A stretch of 64,000 bases of DNA from Craspedostauros australis. Its lineage: Eukaryota > Bacillariophyta > Bacillariophyceae > Mastogloiales > Achnanthaceae. Positions 11,192-20,908 of this stretch are shown in pieces (the first letter of the stretch is position 1; each line of letters opens with the position of its first letter). The notes beneath the pieces are model-generated. The model searched no databases. It was not told the origin of the DNA and worked only from the letters and a program-made list of their open reading frames with translations. The stretch is taken from contig JAMXDE010000042.1 of the NCBI GenBank assembly GCA_026770025.1, positions 496,001-560,000 of the forward strand, in the 5' to 3' direction. The position numbers and the translations under genes are program-made.

Positions 11192-12511
11192 ATGTACTCC
11201 ATCGTCAGCCAAACACCGGAGGAAAGGAGGGACCTGGTGCGGTCCTCATCTCTTCCAGCCAAGAGCACTTCATTGGCAGATGGGGTCGCAACAGGCAGCA
11301 GCAACATCAGCACAGCTACTGCAGCAACCGCAGCGTCAACATCAACAACCACATCAACACACAGTCCGGCAGAATCGTTCGTCTCCGTCCATTCCCACAA
11401 GTCCACGGCATCGTCGCATGGGGCCGCTGCAGATGGCGATCAGCAACCACCGGTGGTCTTGCGATCGAGGGAGGTGTCACCTATTCTCTTCAACAAACAG
11501 GACAGCGACATGACGCCAGATATCGCAACAGACATCACAGTCGATGTGATGGACCGTCACACTGAAACTGGAGCTGAAGCTGAAGCTGTCGGTAGACATG
11601 AGATATCTGTTGATTTTACAGGTTCTCATGATGAAGATGATGACGATGGTGCCAACGCTCGCATCGACGCCTTCCTCCGTGACGATCATGATCACGGCCA
11701 TGATGATACCGACGAAGATGCCAACCAACAGCATGCCCCGGCAACCAGCCTCGTCACGCAAGACACGGACAGCGACGACGACGAAGACGAAGATGATGAT
11801 GATCAGTGTCACGATGATCCCAGGGAAGCCCTGCAGCAGGCCGAGCACTACGTCCAACACTCCTACAAGTACCTCTGGGAGTACCAGGATGCATCGTCGG
11901 CCATCGAGCGTCTCAAACTGGCGCACAAGATACACATGACGCATCTCGGCGAATCGCATCAGCAAACCAGCTGGACCATGAACTATCTGGGCCTTGCGCA
12001 TTGGCAGCGTGGCATTCAGGCTGCCGCGGAGGCAACAGCGGCAGACGGCGAGACCGATTCCGCCCTCCATTCCATCACCAGCATCGCAACGAACAACGGA
12101 AACGCAAAGAAGAAGAAGCTCCAGAAGCACAAGCAAGTCAACCCAAGGGAGGATTACCTCCAGGCCTTGCAGTTCCTGAGCCAGTCACGCCGATCCATCA
12201 TCCTGCAACAGCGCGGCACGACCTACGAACGCGCCTACCAGAAGGAATGCGTCGTGCCCGGCCGCTCTCTCTCGCTCGATCTCCTGCAGCAGCGCATCAC
12301 CATCCTGCTGCGAGATTACATCGAAGTGGCCGCCACCAGCATCCCGCAGTACCACAGAACGTGGAACATGGCCATGGAATGTGAGTTCCGCGCCCTCACC
12401 TTCGCCAACGACCAGAACCTCCTCCAGGCGCGTCGCATCTACAAGAAGTCGCAGTCCATGTTCACGACGCTGCATCGCGGCATCGCTCAGTCCGCCGTCC
12501 ATGGTCATTGA
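11192..12511 (+). CDS. Acidic protein with C-terminal TPR-like helical region
   Basis: A single open frame of 439 residues, with the first ATG in context GGACCATGT. Residues 1-205 are low complexity: Ser/Thr/Ala-rich to about 75, then Asp-rich (DDDEDEDDDD near 195-205) with His/Asp stretches. From about 208 the sequence becomes ordered and helical (AEHYVQHSYKYLWEYQDASSAIERLKLAHKIH..., then TSWTMNYLGLAHWQRG) and continues to the C-terminus with paired helices resembling tetratricopeptide repeats (FANDQNLLQARRIYKKSQSMF). A Lys-rich segment (AKKKKLQKHKQ) lies between helical parts. This suggests a protein-interaction scaffold. No enzymatic motif is seen and no named family is recognised. Confidence 0.7.
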   Translation: MYSIVSQTPEERRDLVRSSSLPAKSTSLADGVATGSSNISTATAATAASTSTTTSTHSPAESFVSVHSHKSTASSHGAAADGDQQPPVVLRSREVSPILFNKQDSDMTPDIATDITVDVMDRHTETGAEAEAVGRHEISVDFTGSHDEDDDDGANARIDAFLRDDHDHGHDDTDEDANQQHAPATSLVTQDTDSDDDEDEDDDDQCHDDPREALQQAEHYVQHSYKYLWEYQDASSAIERLKLAHKIHMTHLGESHQQTSWTMNYLGLAHWQRGIQAAAEATAADGETDSALHSITSIATNNGNAKKKKLQKHKQVNPREDYLQALQFLSQSRRSIILQQRGTTYERAYQKECVVPGRSLSLDLLQQRITILLRDYIEVAATSIPQYHRTWNMAMECEFRALTFANDQNLLQARRIYKKSQSMFTTLHRGIAQSAVHGH

Positions 12512-13217
12512 AGATGCGCGGAGTGCGGAAGGGGCAAGAGAGTGCAGTGCATGGGGGTGGATTGCAATGGATCGCAATGAAACGCAGGTGCAGGGGTCGG
12601 AAAGAAGTGACCGGCGAACGTCTCGGAATGTGGCCAATTCGGCACATGCAATGGCGCAGTTACCCATTTGCGTGATCACCAATTGAACGTGGTTGCTGAC
12701 GAAGCCAATTCGTGCTGGCATTGATCACCGCATATACTATCCTCGTATTATGCCAAGCAATACCAGTGAGGATACCTGGGTGGTAACATCCAGCCCGCTC
12801 CTTTTCGTTGGAGTACAACAACATCACTAAAATGGCAAGCTCCCTTTGCTCTGCATCCGTGTCTACCCCCATTCAAACACCAATCATCGATCAAGTGAAA
12901 CGTCCCCGAGGCGAATGTTAAAACGGTCGCAACGAATAGAGTACTTTTGAATACGATTATATCTTCACACGCTCTACTGCGCCAGTTTCAACGCTTTCTT
13001 CATCTCCGCATTTGGTCTTGACAGTGCAAAAGATCGCAGCCAACCACGGTATGATGCGATTCCATGGAAACAACTCAGGACATATTGTTGGTGGCACTCG
13101 TGTCGGATTGTCCGTTTGATCGAATGCAACGATACTCGTATCCCATTTCGCTCCACCCCCACTCCGCTCATACGAGTACGAGTACGAGTACTCGTAGGAC
13201 GCATAATAGTATGCGAG
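12512..13217. other. Convergent intergenic region
   Basis: Contains the 3' UTRs of the acidic TPR-like gene and of the minus-strand plastid gene. A simple-sequence run of CGAGTAC units occurs at about 13170-13197. No gene is seen. Confidence 0.5.
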
Positions 13218-14345
13218 CTACTTCGACGACTGCACCAAGACGACCTCCTTGAAGTTATACCTGAGATCCGAAGGCGTCGCCTTGGCCACGGACTTGGCCA
13301 CCTCGTTGGTTTCCGCCACCGGGACAAGCTCGATCGAATCCAACACGGCCAGATTGTTGCTGGCGATGGACTTGCGAAAGAGATCGACGAGATCCGTGAC
13401 CTGGATGAGCTTCTCCACGGCCCCCTCGTCGCCGCCGCGCTGCCGCAGCCATTCCGAGATGAGATCGCGGCGATTGAAGTACCGCGGAGACTTGACGGTG
13501 CCATCGGGCTTCGTGATCGTGAGACCTTCGATGGAGAAGATGGGCACGCGTCCCTTCTGGCTCCACTTGTCGGTATTGGCGGTGATGCCCGTGAGCGCTC
13601 CGCGTTTCTGCTGCTCCTCGTAGATCCTGGCGTCCTTGATGCCCTCCTCCGACGCGACGATGTCATTGTACGTGCTGAAGAGGATGCCGTTGTTGACGGC
13701 CTTGCGCTGCGTGTTGCGCAATGCGAGCTGCAGGGAGATGGCGAGCGGGATGACGAGGATCTTGGCCTGCTTCCATTCGGCGGCATTTTCGGACGTGTCC
13801 TTGCCGATGGCATCCTGCAGAGTCTGCTGAGCGAGGTTGTAGGAGAGGAAGAAGTATCCCGTCGCAGATGCGCTGCCGTTGAAGATCATGTAGGGGATGC
13901 CGGCGGATGTGACGATGCAGAACGTGGGGATGTTCTTGGTGCGCAGCACGATGTCGGAGAAAGTTGCGGCCGTTGCTGATTCTGCGGTGGCGGCAGACGC
14001 GGCCTGTGGCACCATCAGCGTTGCAGCCAGAGCGATCGAAGCTGCATCATTGAACAACCGGCGACGAGATTTCTGCGATGCTTGCGTTGGCTTTGACAGA
14101 GGAGCGTTGACATGATTCCTGCCTCTCTCACCGTCACTATCACTATCACTAGCATTGTGACTGTCGCTGCCGCTGCCGCTTAACTGGCTGAAACCTGGGT
14201 ATGCGATAGACATGGCATGTCCAGATCGACGCGATGCGTGGATGGATGCTGGAACAACGAACGCATCGCAGCCGATGGTGCGTGTGATTGCTGTTGGATG
14301 CAGCATGGCCACCACCGCGGATGTCAAGAAGAGGCAGGCCTTCAT
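13218..14345 (-). CDS. Tic22-like plastid protein with bipartite plus Tat-like targeting
   Basis: Start taken at the ATG at 14345 (375 residues), because it immediately precedes a signal peptide. Residues 1-28 are hydrophobic (ACLFLTSAVVAML) and end in CDA-FVVP, the ASAFAP-type cleavage site used for secondary plastids of diatoms. A Ser/Asp-rich transit region follows, then SRRRLFND plus the hydrophobic ASIALAATLMVPQAASA (about 93-118), which resembles a twin-arginine lumenal signal. The mature part has two similar halves, each a strand with central Pro-x-F (IPTFCIVTSAGIPY; VPIFSIEGLTI) followed by a Phe-rich helix and a V-x-L-x-D/S strand-helix, the arrangement of Tic22 proteins. Tic22 acts in protein transfer across plastid envelopes, and cyanobacterial homologues occur in periplasm and thylakoid lumen. 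The family call rests on fold pattern and is moderate. The Tat-like segment would predict a lumenal site. Confidence 0.65.
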   Translation of the reverse strand: MKACLFLTSAVVAMLHPTAITRTIGCDAFVVPASIHASRRSGHAMSIAYPGFSQLSGSGSDSHNASDSDSDGERGRNHVNAPLSKPTQASQKSRRRLFNDAASIALAATLMVPQAASAATAESATAATFSDIVLRTKNIPTFCIVTSAGIPYMIFNGSASATGYFFLSYNLAQQTLQDAIGKDTSENAAEWKQAKILVIPLAISLQLALRNTQRKAVNNGILFSTYNDIVASEEGIKDARIYEEQQKRGALTGITANTDKWSQKGRVPIFSIEGLTITKPDGTVKSPRYFNRRDLISEWLRQRGGDEGAVEKLIQVTDLVDLFRKSIASNNLAVLDSIELVPVAETNEVAKSVAKATPSDLRYNFKEVVLVQSSK

Positions 14346-14395
14346 TATTCTGCAATTCAGTGAAACTTCTTTGCTTTGTTCCACCCTAATCTGTT

Positions 14396-14456
14396 GTGAT
14401 GTCAATGTTGATGTTGATGTCAATGTTGATGTTGATGTTAATGTCGATGTTAATGG
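14396..14456. repeat. Degenerate (GATGTY AATGTT)n tandem repeat
   Basis: About ten hexamer units of GATGTT/GATGTC/AATGTT type, about 50 bp upstream of the plastid-protein start codon on the minus strand, so probably in its leader or core promoter. Confidence 0.75.
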
Positions 14457-14606
14457 TGTCTGTGTGTCACCAACATCTCAAACGCCCAAGGTTGTGAGTG
14501 GAGCAAGATCCGAAGAATGCAGGCAATGGACGAAATGAGTGGGTGATGGTGAGTTGTTCTGACGCCGATGTCGTTTCACAAGATCGTGTGGTTGAACCAG
14601 TTATTT

Positions 14607-14665
14607 GGGGGTTAGGTACCCATAAACACGGGGGCCAAACAAGGTCCCCCTTTTATTGTTCATGC
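14607..14665 (-). repeat. Dispersed ~50 bp G/C-tract repeat, copy B
   Basis: Plus strand reads GGGGGTTAGGTACCCATAAA...GGGGGCC...GGTCCCCCTTTTATTG. The reverse complement aligns with copy A at 10155-10207. Confidence 0.45.
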
Positions 14666-15216
14666 CCCTAATTGACCCCATTGACTAAAAAGTTCGTTCC
14701 AAGACACGAATTTGTGTGCGATCACAAGCCCACGTTTCGCCAGATCGTGGAACAGGAACATCTCCACGGCAAGATAGAACGTGGTTTTGTGCGTGGTTTC
14801 GGTTTGGACGCACACCGTCGCATCAACAACAACAAGTGCGGTCTTGGCGCTCGTCGCGGCAGCAACACAAACAGACTCATAGATCCACGGTCCTGACAAA
14901 CCCATTCCATTCATTGCCATAACTTCAAGTTTGACTGACCCTCGCCCTTTGCCTTCACTTCTCGATAACATCCCCCCGCCGCCTGCATCAGAGCATCTCC
15001 AAGACTGCAATTGCAAGACCAGCAGCCACAGCTGTCCAGAGAAACGTCAAGCGCAACCACAAGAGCGTGTTTGGCTCGATTTGGATTGGGGTGCGACCAC
15101 ACATACCCAAGCTGCGAGCAGAGAAGTCAGATCAAGTGCTCTCCATTCTATCCACATCCATTCAATTCAGTTCTATCCACATCTATCCACATCTATTCAA
15201 TTCAGAACAGGACAAG

Positions 15217-16494
15217 ATGACGGTAGCAACAGACAATGAAGCCTTCGAGGCAGTGTGGCGCGTCCTGCAACAGACGGGACACCGTGGGGCTGAGGGTGCA
15301 AGAGGAGGCCCCGGATTCGCCTTCCAGCGAACACACCAACACCAGAATGCCAGAGAGATAGGCCTCCTCAGCGAGCACTGGGGCATACTCAAGGACAAAG
15401 GCTTCACCTGGTCCAACCTGACCCAGTTCATCGCCAACAACGAGTGCATCTCCATCTTCAATGGCGGCCTGCTGCTCAGCTCCGCCTCCATCAACAATCG
15501 CACAGGTGCCCGGATGTTGCTGGGGGAGGTGTACATCACCGCTTCTCAGCAAGAGGACAAAATGTCCGACGCCGACACCGACGCCAACACCGCCAACCTC
15601 GTTGCCGCTCTCACTCCCATCGTCTCCTTCTACTACGCCACGAACGACCCAAGCGCGAACAAGCGCTGCGACATCTGGAAGGCGGCTGCCTGGGCCACGA
15701 TCCTCAAGGACCTCAACAACCAATGGGACGTCATCTGCCTCATGGCCTGCGACGACGTCTCACCGGAGGTCTCCGGTTGGCTGGCGCAGCACTGCAAGCA
15801 CATCACGGTCATCTCCGGCACCACGTTTGAGGACGGCGGAGAGTCGTTCGCGGCCATCATGGAAGACAACAACAACTGCACCGTCAAGAACCTCCTCATC
15901 GACACACCCAGCATCAGCTGGGAGTACATGGAGCCCGCCATCACCAAGAGCACCACGCTCGAGTACCTCTTTTACCGATCCGACGTCGGGGAATGCATGT
16001 CCTCCTGCATCAACGCCGTCGCATCGACCTCGCGCGTCAACCCGAAGTCCAAGATCCAGGAGATCCATCTGCACGGCAAGGATTGCCTTGTGGGCGAGCA
16101 GTGGATCAAGCACTTCGAGGCCCTCATCCGGACCAAGCACCTCCAGATCATCCGCTACGAGCTCGACACGACGGACAACATCACGGATGATCAGAAGACG
16201 GACTTCACAGCGCGCATCAAGGCCGCCCTCTCGGACAACTCCAACGTCACCGAACTCGTCTTTGGCCGCAAGCACATTGAGTCGTCGGCTTGGGAGGATG
16301 TCATCAACAAGATGCTCAAGGCCAACAAGTTCCTCCAGCTGTTGCGGTACTGCACCAACTGGGTCTCCGGCAACGAGCAGAAGCTGTGGATCCTCAACTG
16401 CATGATGCGACAGGAACGTATCCGGACCAATCCGACCTACATCTACTCCATGCTCGTTGAAACTGGCGATCTTTTTCCAAGACTCAGAAAATAG
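15217..16494 (+). CDS. Leucine-rich-repeat-like protein of unknown function
   Basis: The ATG at 15217 gives 425 residues; the frame is open further upstream but without an ATG. There is no signal peptide or membrane segment. From about residue 140 the protein alternates beta-strand-like (VICLMACDDVS, HITVISGTTF, VKNLLIDTPS, IQEIHLHGKD, LQIIRYELDT, VTELVFGRKH) and helical stretches at roughly 25-30 residue spacing, the rhythm of ribonuclease-inhibitor-type leucine-rich repeats, though with poor Leu consensus. The N-terminal 130 residues contain an Arg/Gly-rich segment and a region ending in DTDANT. A protein-binding role is likely. No named family is recognised. Confidence 0.75.
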   Translation: MTVATDNEAFEAVWRVLQQTGHRGAEGARGGPGFAFQRTHQHQNAREIGLLSEHWGILKDKGFTWSNLTQFIANNECISIFNGGLLLSSASINNRTGARMLLGEVYITASQQEDKMSDADTDANTANLVAALTPIVSFYYATNDPSANKRCDIWKAAAWATILKDLNNQWDVICLMACDDVSPEVSGWLAQHCKHITVISGTTFEDGGESFAAIMEDNNNCTVKNLLIDTPSISWEYMEPAITKSTTLEYLFYRSDVGECMSSCINAVASTSRVNPKSKIQEIHLHGKDCLVGEQWIKHFEALIRTKHLQIIRYELDTTDNITDDQKTDFTARIKAALSDNSNVTELVFGRKHIESSAWEDVINKMLKANKFLQLLRYCTNWVSGNEQKLWILNCMMRQERIRTNPTYIYSMLVETGDLFPRLRK

Positions 16495-16840
16495 ATTTAA
16501 CAACACCGCCAGCACCAATACGATACAATTGCGGACCACGGAGTGTCGCGGTCGTCTCTCTTGCTCGCTCTCGTTGGAGCAGAGCACACTGCACAAAACG
16601 AGTAGTACTCGTATATGACACTTGTGATTGATGTATTGCTCGTACAATACAATACTATAATATCTTCCAATATATGCATTTGTATTCTAGTTGCAGTTAT
16701 TGCTCATGAATGTAACTCTACCATGATGTTATGGCAATTCTACCACGTGTACCAGTGCCATACAAGTACTCTCCGACTGCTCTACCATACACTCTATTGT
16801 GTGCGGGAGCTCGGAGACAGTTGCCGTCCCGTTTCGCATG

Positions 16841-17395
16841 TCATTGATGATGACCGGCGTGGGGACTGTCGTGCGCAGCCAAGCGCAGCTGGGCATCATC
16901 ATCGTCGTCCGCTGTTGTCTCCATGTGCGGCCATACCGTTTGCGAGACGTGATGCAGGCACTCGGTGCACGCATGATGCGTCTTGGCATTGTCCATCACG
17001 ATCTGATACGCCGGTCGTCTGTGTTCATCGAGGAACGGTGACTGGGCTTTGCGAGGATGGCAGCTGCGGATGGGAGATACGACGGCGGGTGCGCAACTCA
17101 GTTTGTCGGATGCAGGGCGGTACTCGTGCTGCTGCATGCGTTCGCTCATGACGCCGTCGAGGAAGAGGCTCAGCAGCGATGGTTGCGCCATGTCGTTTGG
17201 TTCACGTTGCATTTTGTCGGCTTGGTTATTGGGTAGTGGTGACGCTAGCGGCGGCGATGATGGCGCTGGTGCATTGGGTGGAATCGTTGCGGTTGTTGCG
17301 GGTGGGGCAGTGTTGACTATTGTGGTAGAAGTATTGCTGCTGGCGTTGGCGTTGGCGCTGTTTCGGGTGTACACCGAATGCTGTGCTTGTACCAT
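16841..17395 (-). CDS. Small disordered protein with IVMDNAK motif
   Basis: ATG at 17395 gives 184 residues. The first ~60 are Asn/Thr/Pro-rich, so internal ATGs (17212, or 17191 giving MAQPSLLSLFLDGVMSERM) are possible starts. The core comprises a short hydrophobic helix (SLLSLFLDGVMSER), a linker, and RRPAYQIVMDNAKTH, followed by an acidic run (DDDDD) near the end. The same order (hydrophobic helix, then I/V-V-M-D-N-A-R/K) is found at the N-termini of the proteins encoded at 39794, 43892 and 47156, so I treat it as a fourth, diverged member of that family. No biochemical function can be read from it. Confidence 0.5.
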   Translation of the reverse strand: MVQAQHSVYTRNSANANASSNTSTTIVNTAPPATTATIPPNAPAPSSPPLASPLPNNQADKMQREPNDMAQPSLLSLFLDGVMSERMQQHEYRPASDKLSCAPAVVSPIRSCHPRKAQSPFLDEHRRPAYQIVMDNAKTHHACTECLHHVSQTVWPHMETTADDDDDAQLRLAAHDSPHAGHHQ

Positions 17396-19708
17396 CCTGG
17401 TGTTGTCGCAGATGCAATTGCTGAACTATGATGCTTGTATTATAGGTTGTTGGTAGAGCGGCACAAGTATGTGTGGTGGCGACTTCGGAGTTGTTGCTTT
17501 TGTCTTGTGAGCTTCGCCGTCACTGGGTTGAAGGTGGTTGAAGGCAGTTGAGTGTGGTTGGAGTTGATGAGATGGGCGCGGCCACAAGGTTGCTCCGCCG
17601 CCACTGTGCTTGCAGCCCGTGGTGTAACAAGTGCGCAGTTATGGGATGTGAACGACCCAGGGGCACCCGAACACGCTCCTCGCCACTTCAAATGAATTTG
17701 ATTGTTCTTTCCGGAAGGGCGACTGATGAGGTTGTCACAATCTCTTGGAAATGCACAAGGAAGTCCTCTTGGGAGTCCTCGTATTGGGTGTGATACAAGA
17801 TGGAGTGCGGTTTTTGTCCTTTTCGCCGTCGTTGTTTGCTCCACCCGAGCTGCGTTGGGTTGGGTTGGATTGCGTTGGGTTGAGCTTACAATGTGATGCG
17901 TTGCATTGGGTCGTCGGTGTGGTACGAGCTGCTAAATGTGAGGCGTGTTGTGTGAGGGCAGTGTTGATGACTTTGTCTTTGCCCACCCATGCAAGGGAGC
18001 ACGGACTGTGTTCAATCTCGCGGTTGTGTTCCCGCCCTTGGCTGTTCCTTTCGTCCACTTCCGCCTGGCTTCCTGATTATTGTCAAATCCCACGAAGGAG
18101 ACTTCCCAAGGCATCTCCATCAGTCTTTGCGATCCCTGCGTGCGATCTGCATGATCTGCATGGTTTGTGGGTATGACATCTGCGCCGAAAGCCCCCTTCG
18201 TGGATTGGTGCACTTGTACTCTGCCATAGAGCACTACACTCATGTCTTCCCACCAGATGTGTGCGCAATCAACGTCGCGCATGTGGTCTCGGACGTTCCT
18301 TCCTCAATGTCAACGCGCACATGTTGGGTTTTACAATGCGGTTGGTGCAGGTTTGGCATTGGAACAGGTTGGATCCAGTGATGTTCGTTTGAGTCCTTGC
18401 ATCGTTGAGTGTCAACTGTTGGCCCATGCCGTCGGATCGACATGCCGCCATGCCAACAAGGGCGAGATGGCAACACGAGTGGATCGTGCCATTACCACGG
18501 CGTGCAGAGAAGAGAAGCGCAACGAGATGAAGAAGGGAACATTAGGACGGAGTAGAGAACAGTGATGAAGACGGAGAAGGCAATACTGCCCGAGGATGTT
18601 CAATGGCCCTCACCGAAGGAACGGAATCAGGGAGTCACCTTGCGGTGTGCTCTATGAGCCGTGGTATGCATTTGCACACACGCAATCTTGGGAGACGTGA
18701 GACCCTCCATTCAGTTGCGAGAAACACATGAAACAAGCCTCCGATCACATGTGCACGAACAATGGTGTGCTACCACTATTATCGTATGGTGCAGTTGCAG
18801 TAAACGCGCAAGGGCACAAGAGGCCGGTGGCCGCTCCATGATGTTGTGACGGAACGAAGGATAAGGCTTCGCCGGCAAACTTCAGAGATAGCGCCGCCGT
18901 TCCACTCTTGCTTGCAAGCAAGCACTCGTGCGCCGCCACCCCGCCGGTCCCACCAAAGAACGGAAGAGAGAGAAAGGGAGTTGAGGGCCCATCACCGAGC
19001 CGTCTCCCAATTGATGCGCCTCACCGAGACGGTACCCTTTCAATAACGGCGATAGAGGAACTGGGAGCGTAGGAGGAGCGCTCTCTGCCTCTCCAGAGAA
19101 TGGAGACGAGGTACAATCCTCCCGACTCTGCCATTGCACTCGATGTGGTGCAAGTCTCCATGGAGGTGGCTCGAACGGGAGCTGTTTGTGTCATCGCTTT
19201 CTGCTCACGGGCTCGTTCCTTGCGTGAAGATGATTTTGGCTCCTCCGAACGTCCACAAGAGAAGCCTTGTGGGCGCTCGAAGATTTTGGCTGTTGGATTC
19301 CCACCACAAGAAAAACCGCGAAGCGTTTGGAAAACCCGTACGAAGGACGTGTATAATATATGATGTACACATTGAAGCCAAGCGGGATATGCGAGGTCTG
19401 TAACATGAACACGAGCGGGAGCTCTCATCTCAATTCGTATCGATCGTGTTGTTGTTCGAGACTTTGGATGTACCTTGGATTTTCTCGGTATTGGACTACG
19501 GACGCCTGCAAGACGCAGTTGCCGAACCAACCAAAGAGAAAGCAAACCCCATCAACATCATCCATGCTCACACTTTTTCTTTCTTGTTGCCTCCAACAAC
19601 CTCAGCGGTGTCCCCGGCACCGATGCTCTTGCACTTGGACGATCTTGACACAGCATACTATACCGCAGCGATAACAACAGCAGCAGCAGCAGCAGAAACA
19701 ACAGCAAG
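17396..19708. other. Gene-less stretch
   Basis: Only short, mutually overlapping open frames with no protein-like pattern. It holds a GGTTGGATTGCGTTGGGTT-type repeat (about 17855-17885) and two degenerate tandem copies of a ~55 bp unit near 19228-19325, each containing AAGATTTTGGCT and CACAAGA. The leader of the next gene carries a CAGCAG run just before its ATG. Confidence 0.45.
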
Positions 19709-20908
19709 ATGTTCAAGAAGAGGAAGAATGTGAAGAAAGCGGCCGTGCGAAAGCGCAGGACCGACGACGATGACGAGGAGGAGAACGGCGCAACCGTGAC
19801 AGTCGCGGGGGATCAGGGGGAGCCGACTTCCGCATCGGCAGGCGGCAGCGTGCTGCAGGCCATCCAGAGGACGAAGAAGAAGCAGAAGCTGCTGTCGAGC
19901 ATTCCTTTGGCGTCGACCACGGCGGATGGAGTCGGGCGCGGTTCTGGCAGAAGGGCCACGCGCGGCAAGGATGGCGATGGCGACGATGACAATGGTGGAA
20001 AGGGCGGCAGTGCCAACGACCAGCAGCGGTCGGGACTGTCGACGGGCAAGGACGGCCCCGAGCTGTCGGCCTTGGGCAAGAAGCACCAGGAGGCGATGCA
20101 GGAGTACATCGACGACCAGATGGGAGGCGCCAATGCTGCCTCCAAAGCCGATGCCAGCGCGGCTGCTCAGAAGACCACGGGTGCCAGCATCAAGGACGAG
20201 GAGAGCAGGCTGTATCAGGAGCTGGCGGATCAGGTCCAGGCGACGTCAGCCGATGACTCGTCGGCGCTCAACTCCACGCTGGATCCTGACCAAGGCTCCT
20301 CATCCGTGCTGGTGGGCGGCAACACGGGCATCGCCGAAGTGGAGCTCCCGCCAACCATGGGCCAGGGTCCCGGCGGACGCGCCCACAATCGCCACAGGGG
20401 CGGCAAGCCACAACGGCGCGAGGGTGGCAGCGACACGCTGCGTCTGCGACGCCATCGCTTCGGAAAGTCGGAGAATTCGTCTTCTGCCATTCCGTCGCTG
20501 TCATCTGATATGAGCAAGCCGCTCAACATGAACACCGGGTCGCTGCTGCCCACCAAGTTCAACGCCACGTCCAGCGGCATCGCGCAGAGCCGCGGCATGA
20601 CGACGGGATCGCGCAGTGCCACAGCGGACTTCCGCGCCGAACGCGAGCGCGTGCTGAACGAACGCGCGGAGGAGGAGGCCGCCAAGCAGAATGACAACGT
20701 CGATGATGACCGCGTCGGATTCGAGGCCATGATGGCGTCCAAGAAGGACGGTGCGGATGGCAAGGCCGGTGGCGATGCATCCAACTCGAGGTCGGGATCG
20801 AGGCCGCACAATGGAGGTCGGGGCGGGGGTCGCGGTGGATATCGTCGTCGATCGACGCGTGACGATCAAGCCTTCCGCCAATTCGTGGCCAAGCAATTTG
20901 GCAAGTAG
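19709..20908 (+). CDS. TLS1/Hep59 (C9orf78)-family spliceosomal protein
   Basis: The frame encodes 399 residues, starting 28 bases after a CAGCAG tract. It begins FKKRKNVKKAAVRKRR followed by an acidic run, the usual start of the Hep59/TLS1 family. It then has LQAIQRTKKKQKL, a helix ELSALGKKHQEAMQEYIDDQM, EESRLYQELADQV and the family hallmark segment GIAEVELPPTM (compare SGIPEVDLG in animal C9orf78). Gly/Arg-rich stretches follow (RGGGRGGYRRRS), ending FRQFVAKQFGK. Fission yeast Tls1 and human C9orf78 associate with the spliceosome helicase Brr2 and influence splice-site choice, so a nuclear role in splicing is expected. The protein is longer than most homologues because of inserted low-complexity segments. 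Confidence 0.75.
   Translation: MFKKRKNVKKAAVRKRRTDDDDEEENGATVTVAGDQGEPTSASAGGSVLQAIQRTKKKQKLLSSIPLASTTADGVGRGSGRRATRGKDGDGDDDNGGKGGSANDQQRSGLSTGKDGPELSALGKKHQEAMQEYIDDQMGGANAASKADASAAAQKTTGASIKDEESRLYQELADQVQATSADDSSALNSTLDPDQGSSSVLVGGNTGIAEVELPPTMGQGPGGRAHNRHRGGKPQRREGGSDTLRLRRHRFGKSENSSSAIPSLSSDMSKPLNMNTGSLLPTKFNATSSGIAQSRGMTTGSRSATADFRAERERVLNERAEEEAAKQNDNVDDDRVGFEAMMASKKDGADGKAGGDASNSRSGSRPHNGGRGGGRGGYRRRSTRDDQAFRQFVAKQFGK

Larger units (their letters stand above)
14346..15216. other. Divergent intergenic region
   Basis: Holds the promoters of the plastid-protein gene and of the gene at 15217. Features are a degenerate GATGTCAATGTT hexamer-type array (14396-14456), the second copy of the G/C-tract repeat (about 14607-14665), and a TCCACATCTATTCAATTC repeat in the leader of the next gene (15155-15205). 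Confidence 0.5.

Noticed and set aside
12974-13813. Minus-strand frame ending NAEMKKALKLAQ
   Set aside because: Mostly out-of-phase reading of the Tic22-like gene; the last residues lack a supported splice acceptor.
13116-13979. 287-codon frame antisense to the Tic22-like gene
   Set aside because: Shadow frame; Arg/Leu/Asp-rich and without motif.
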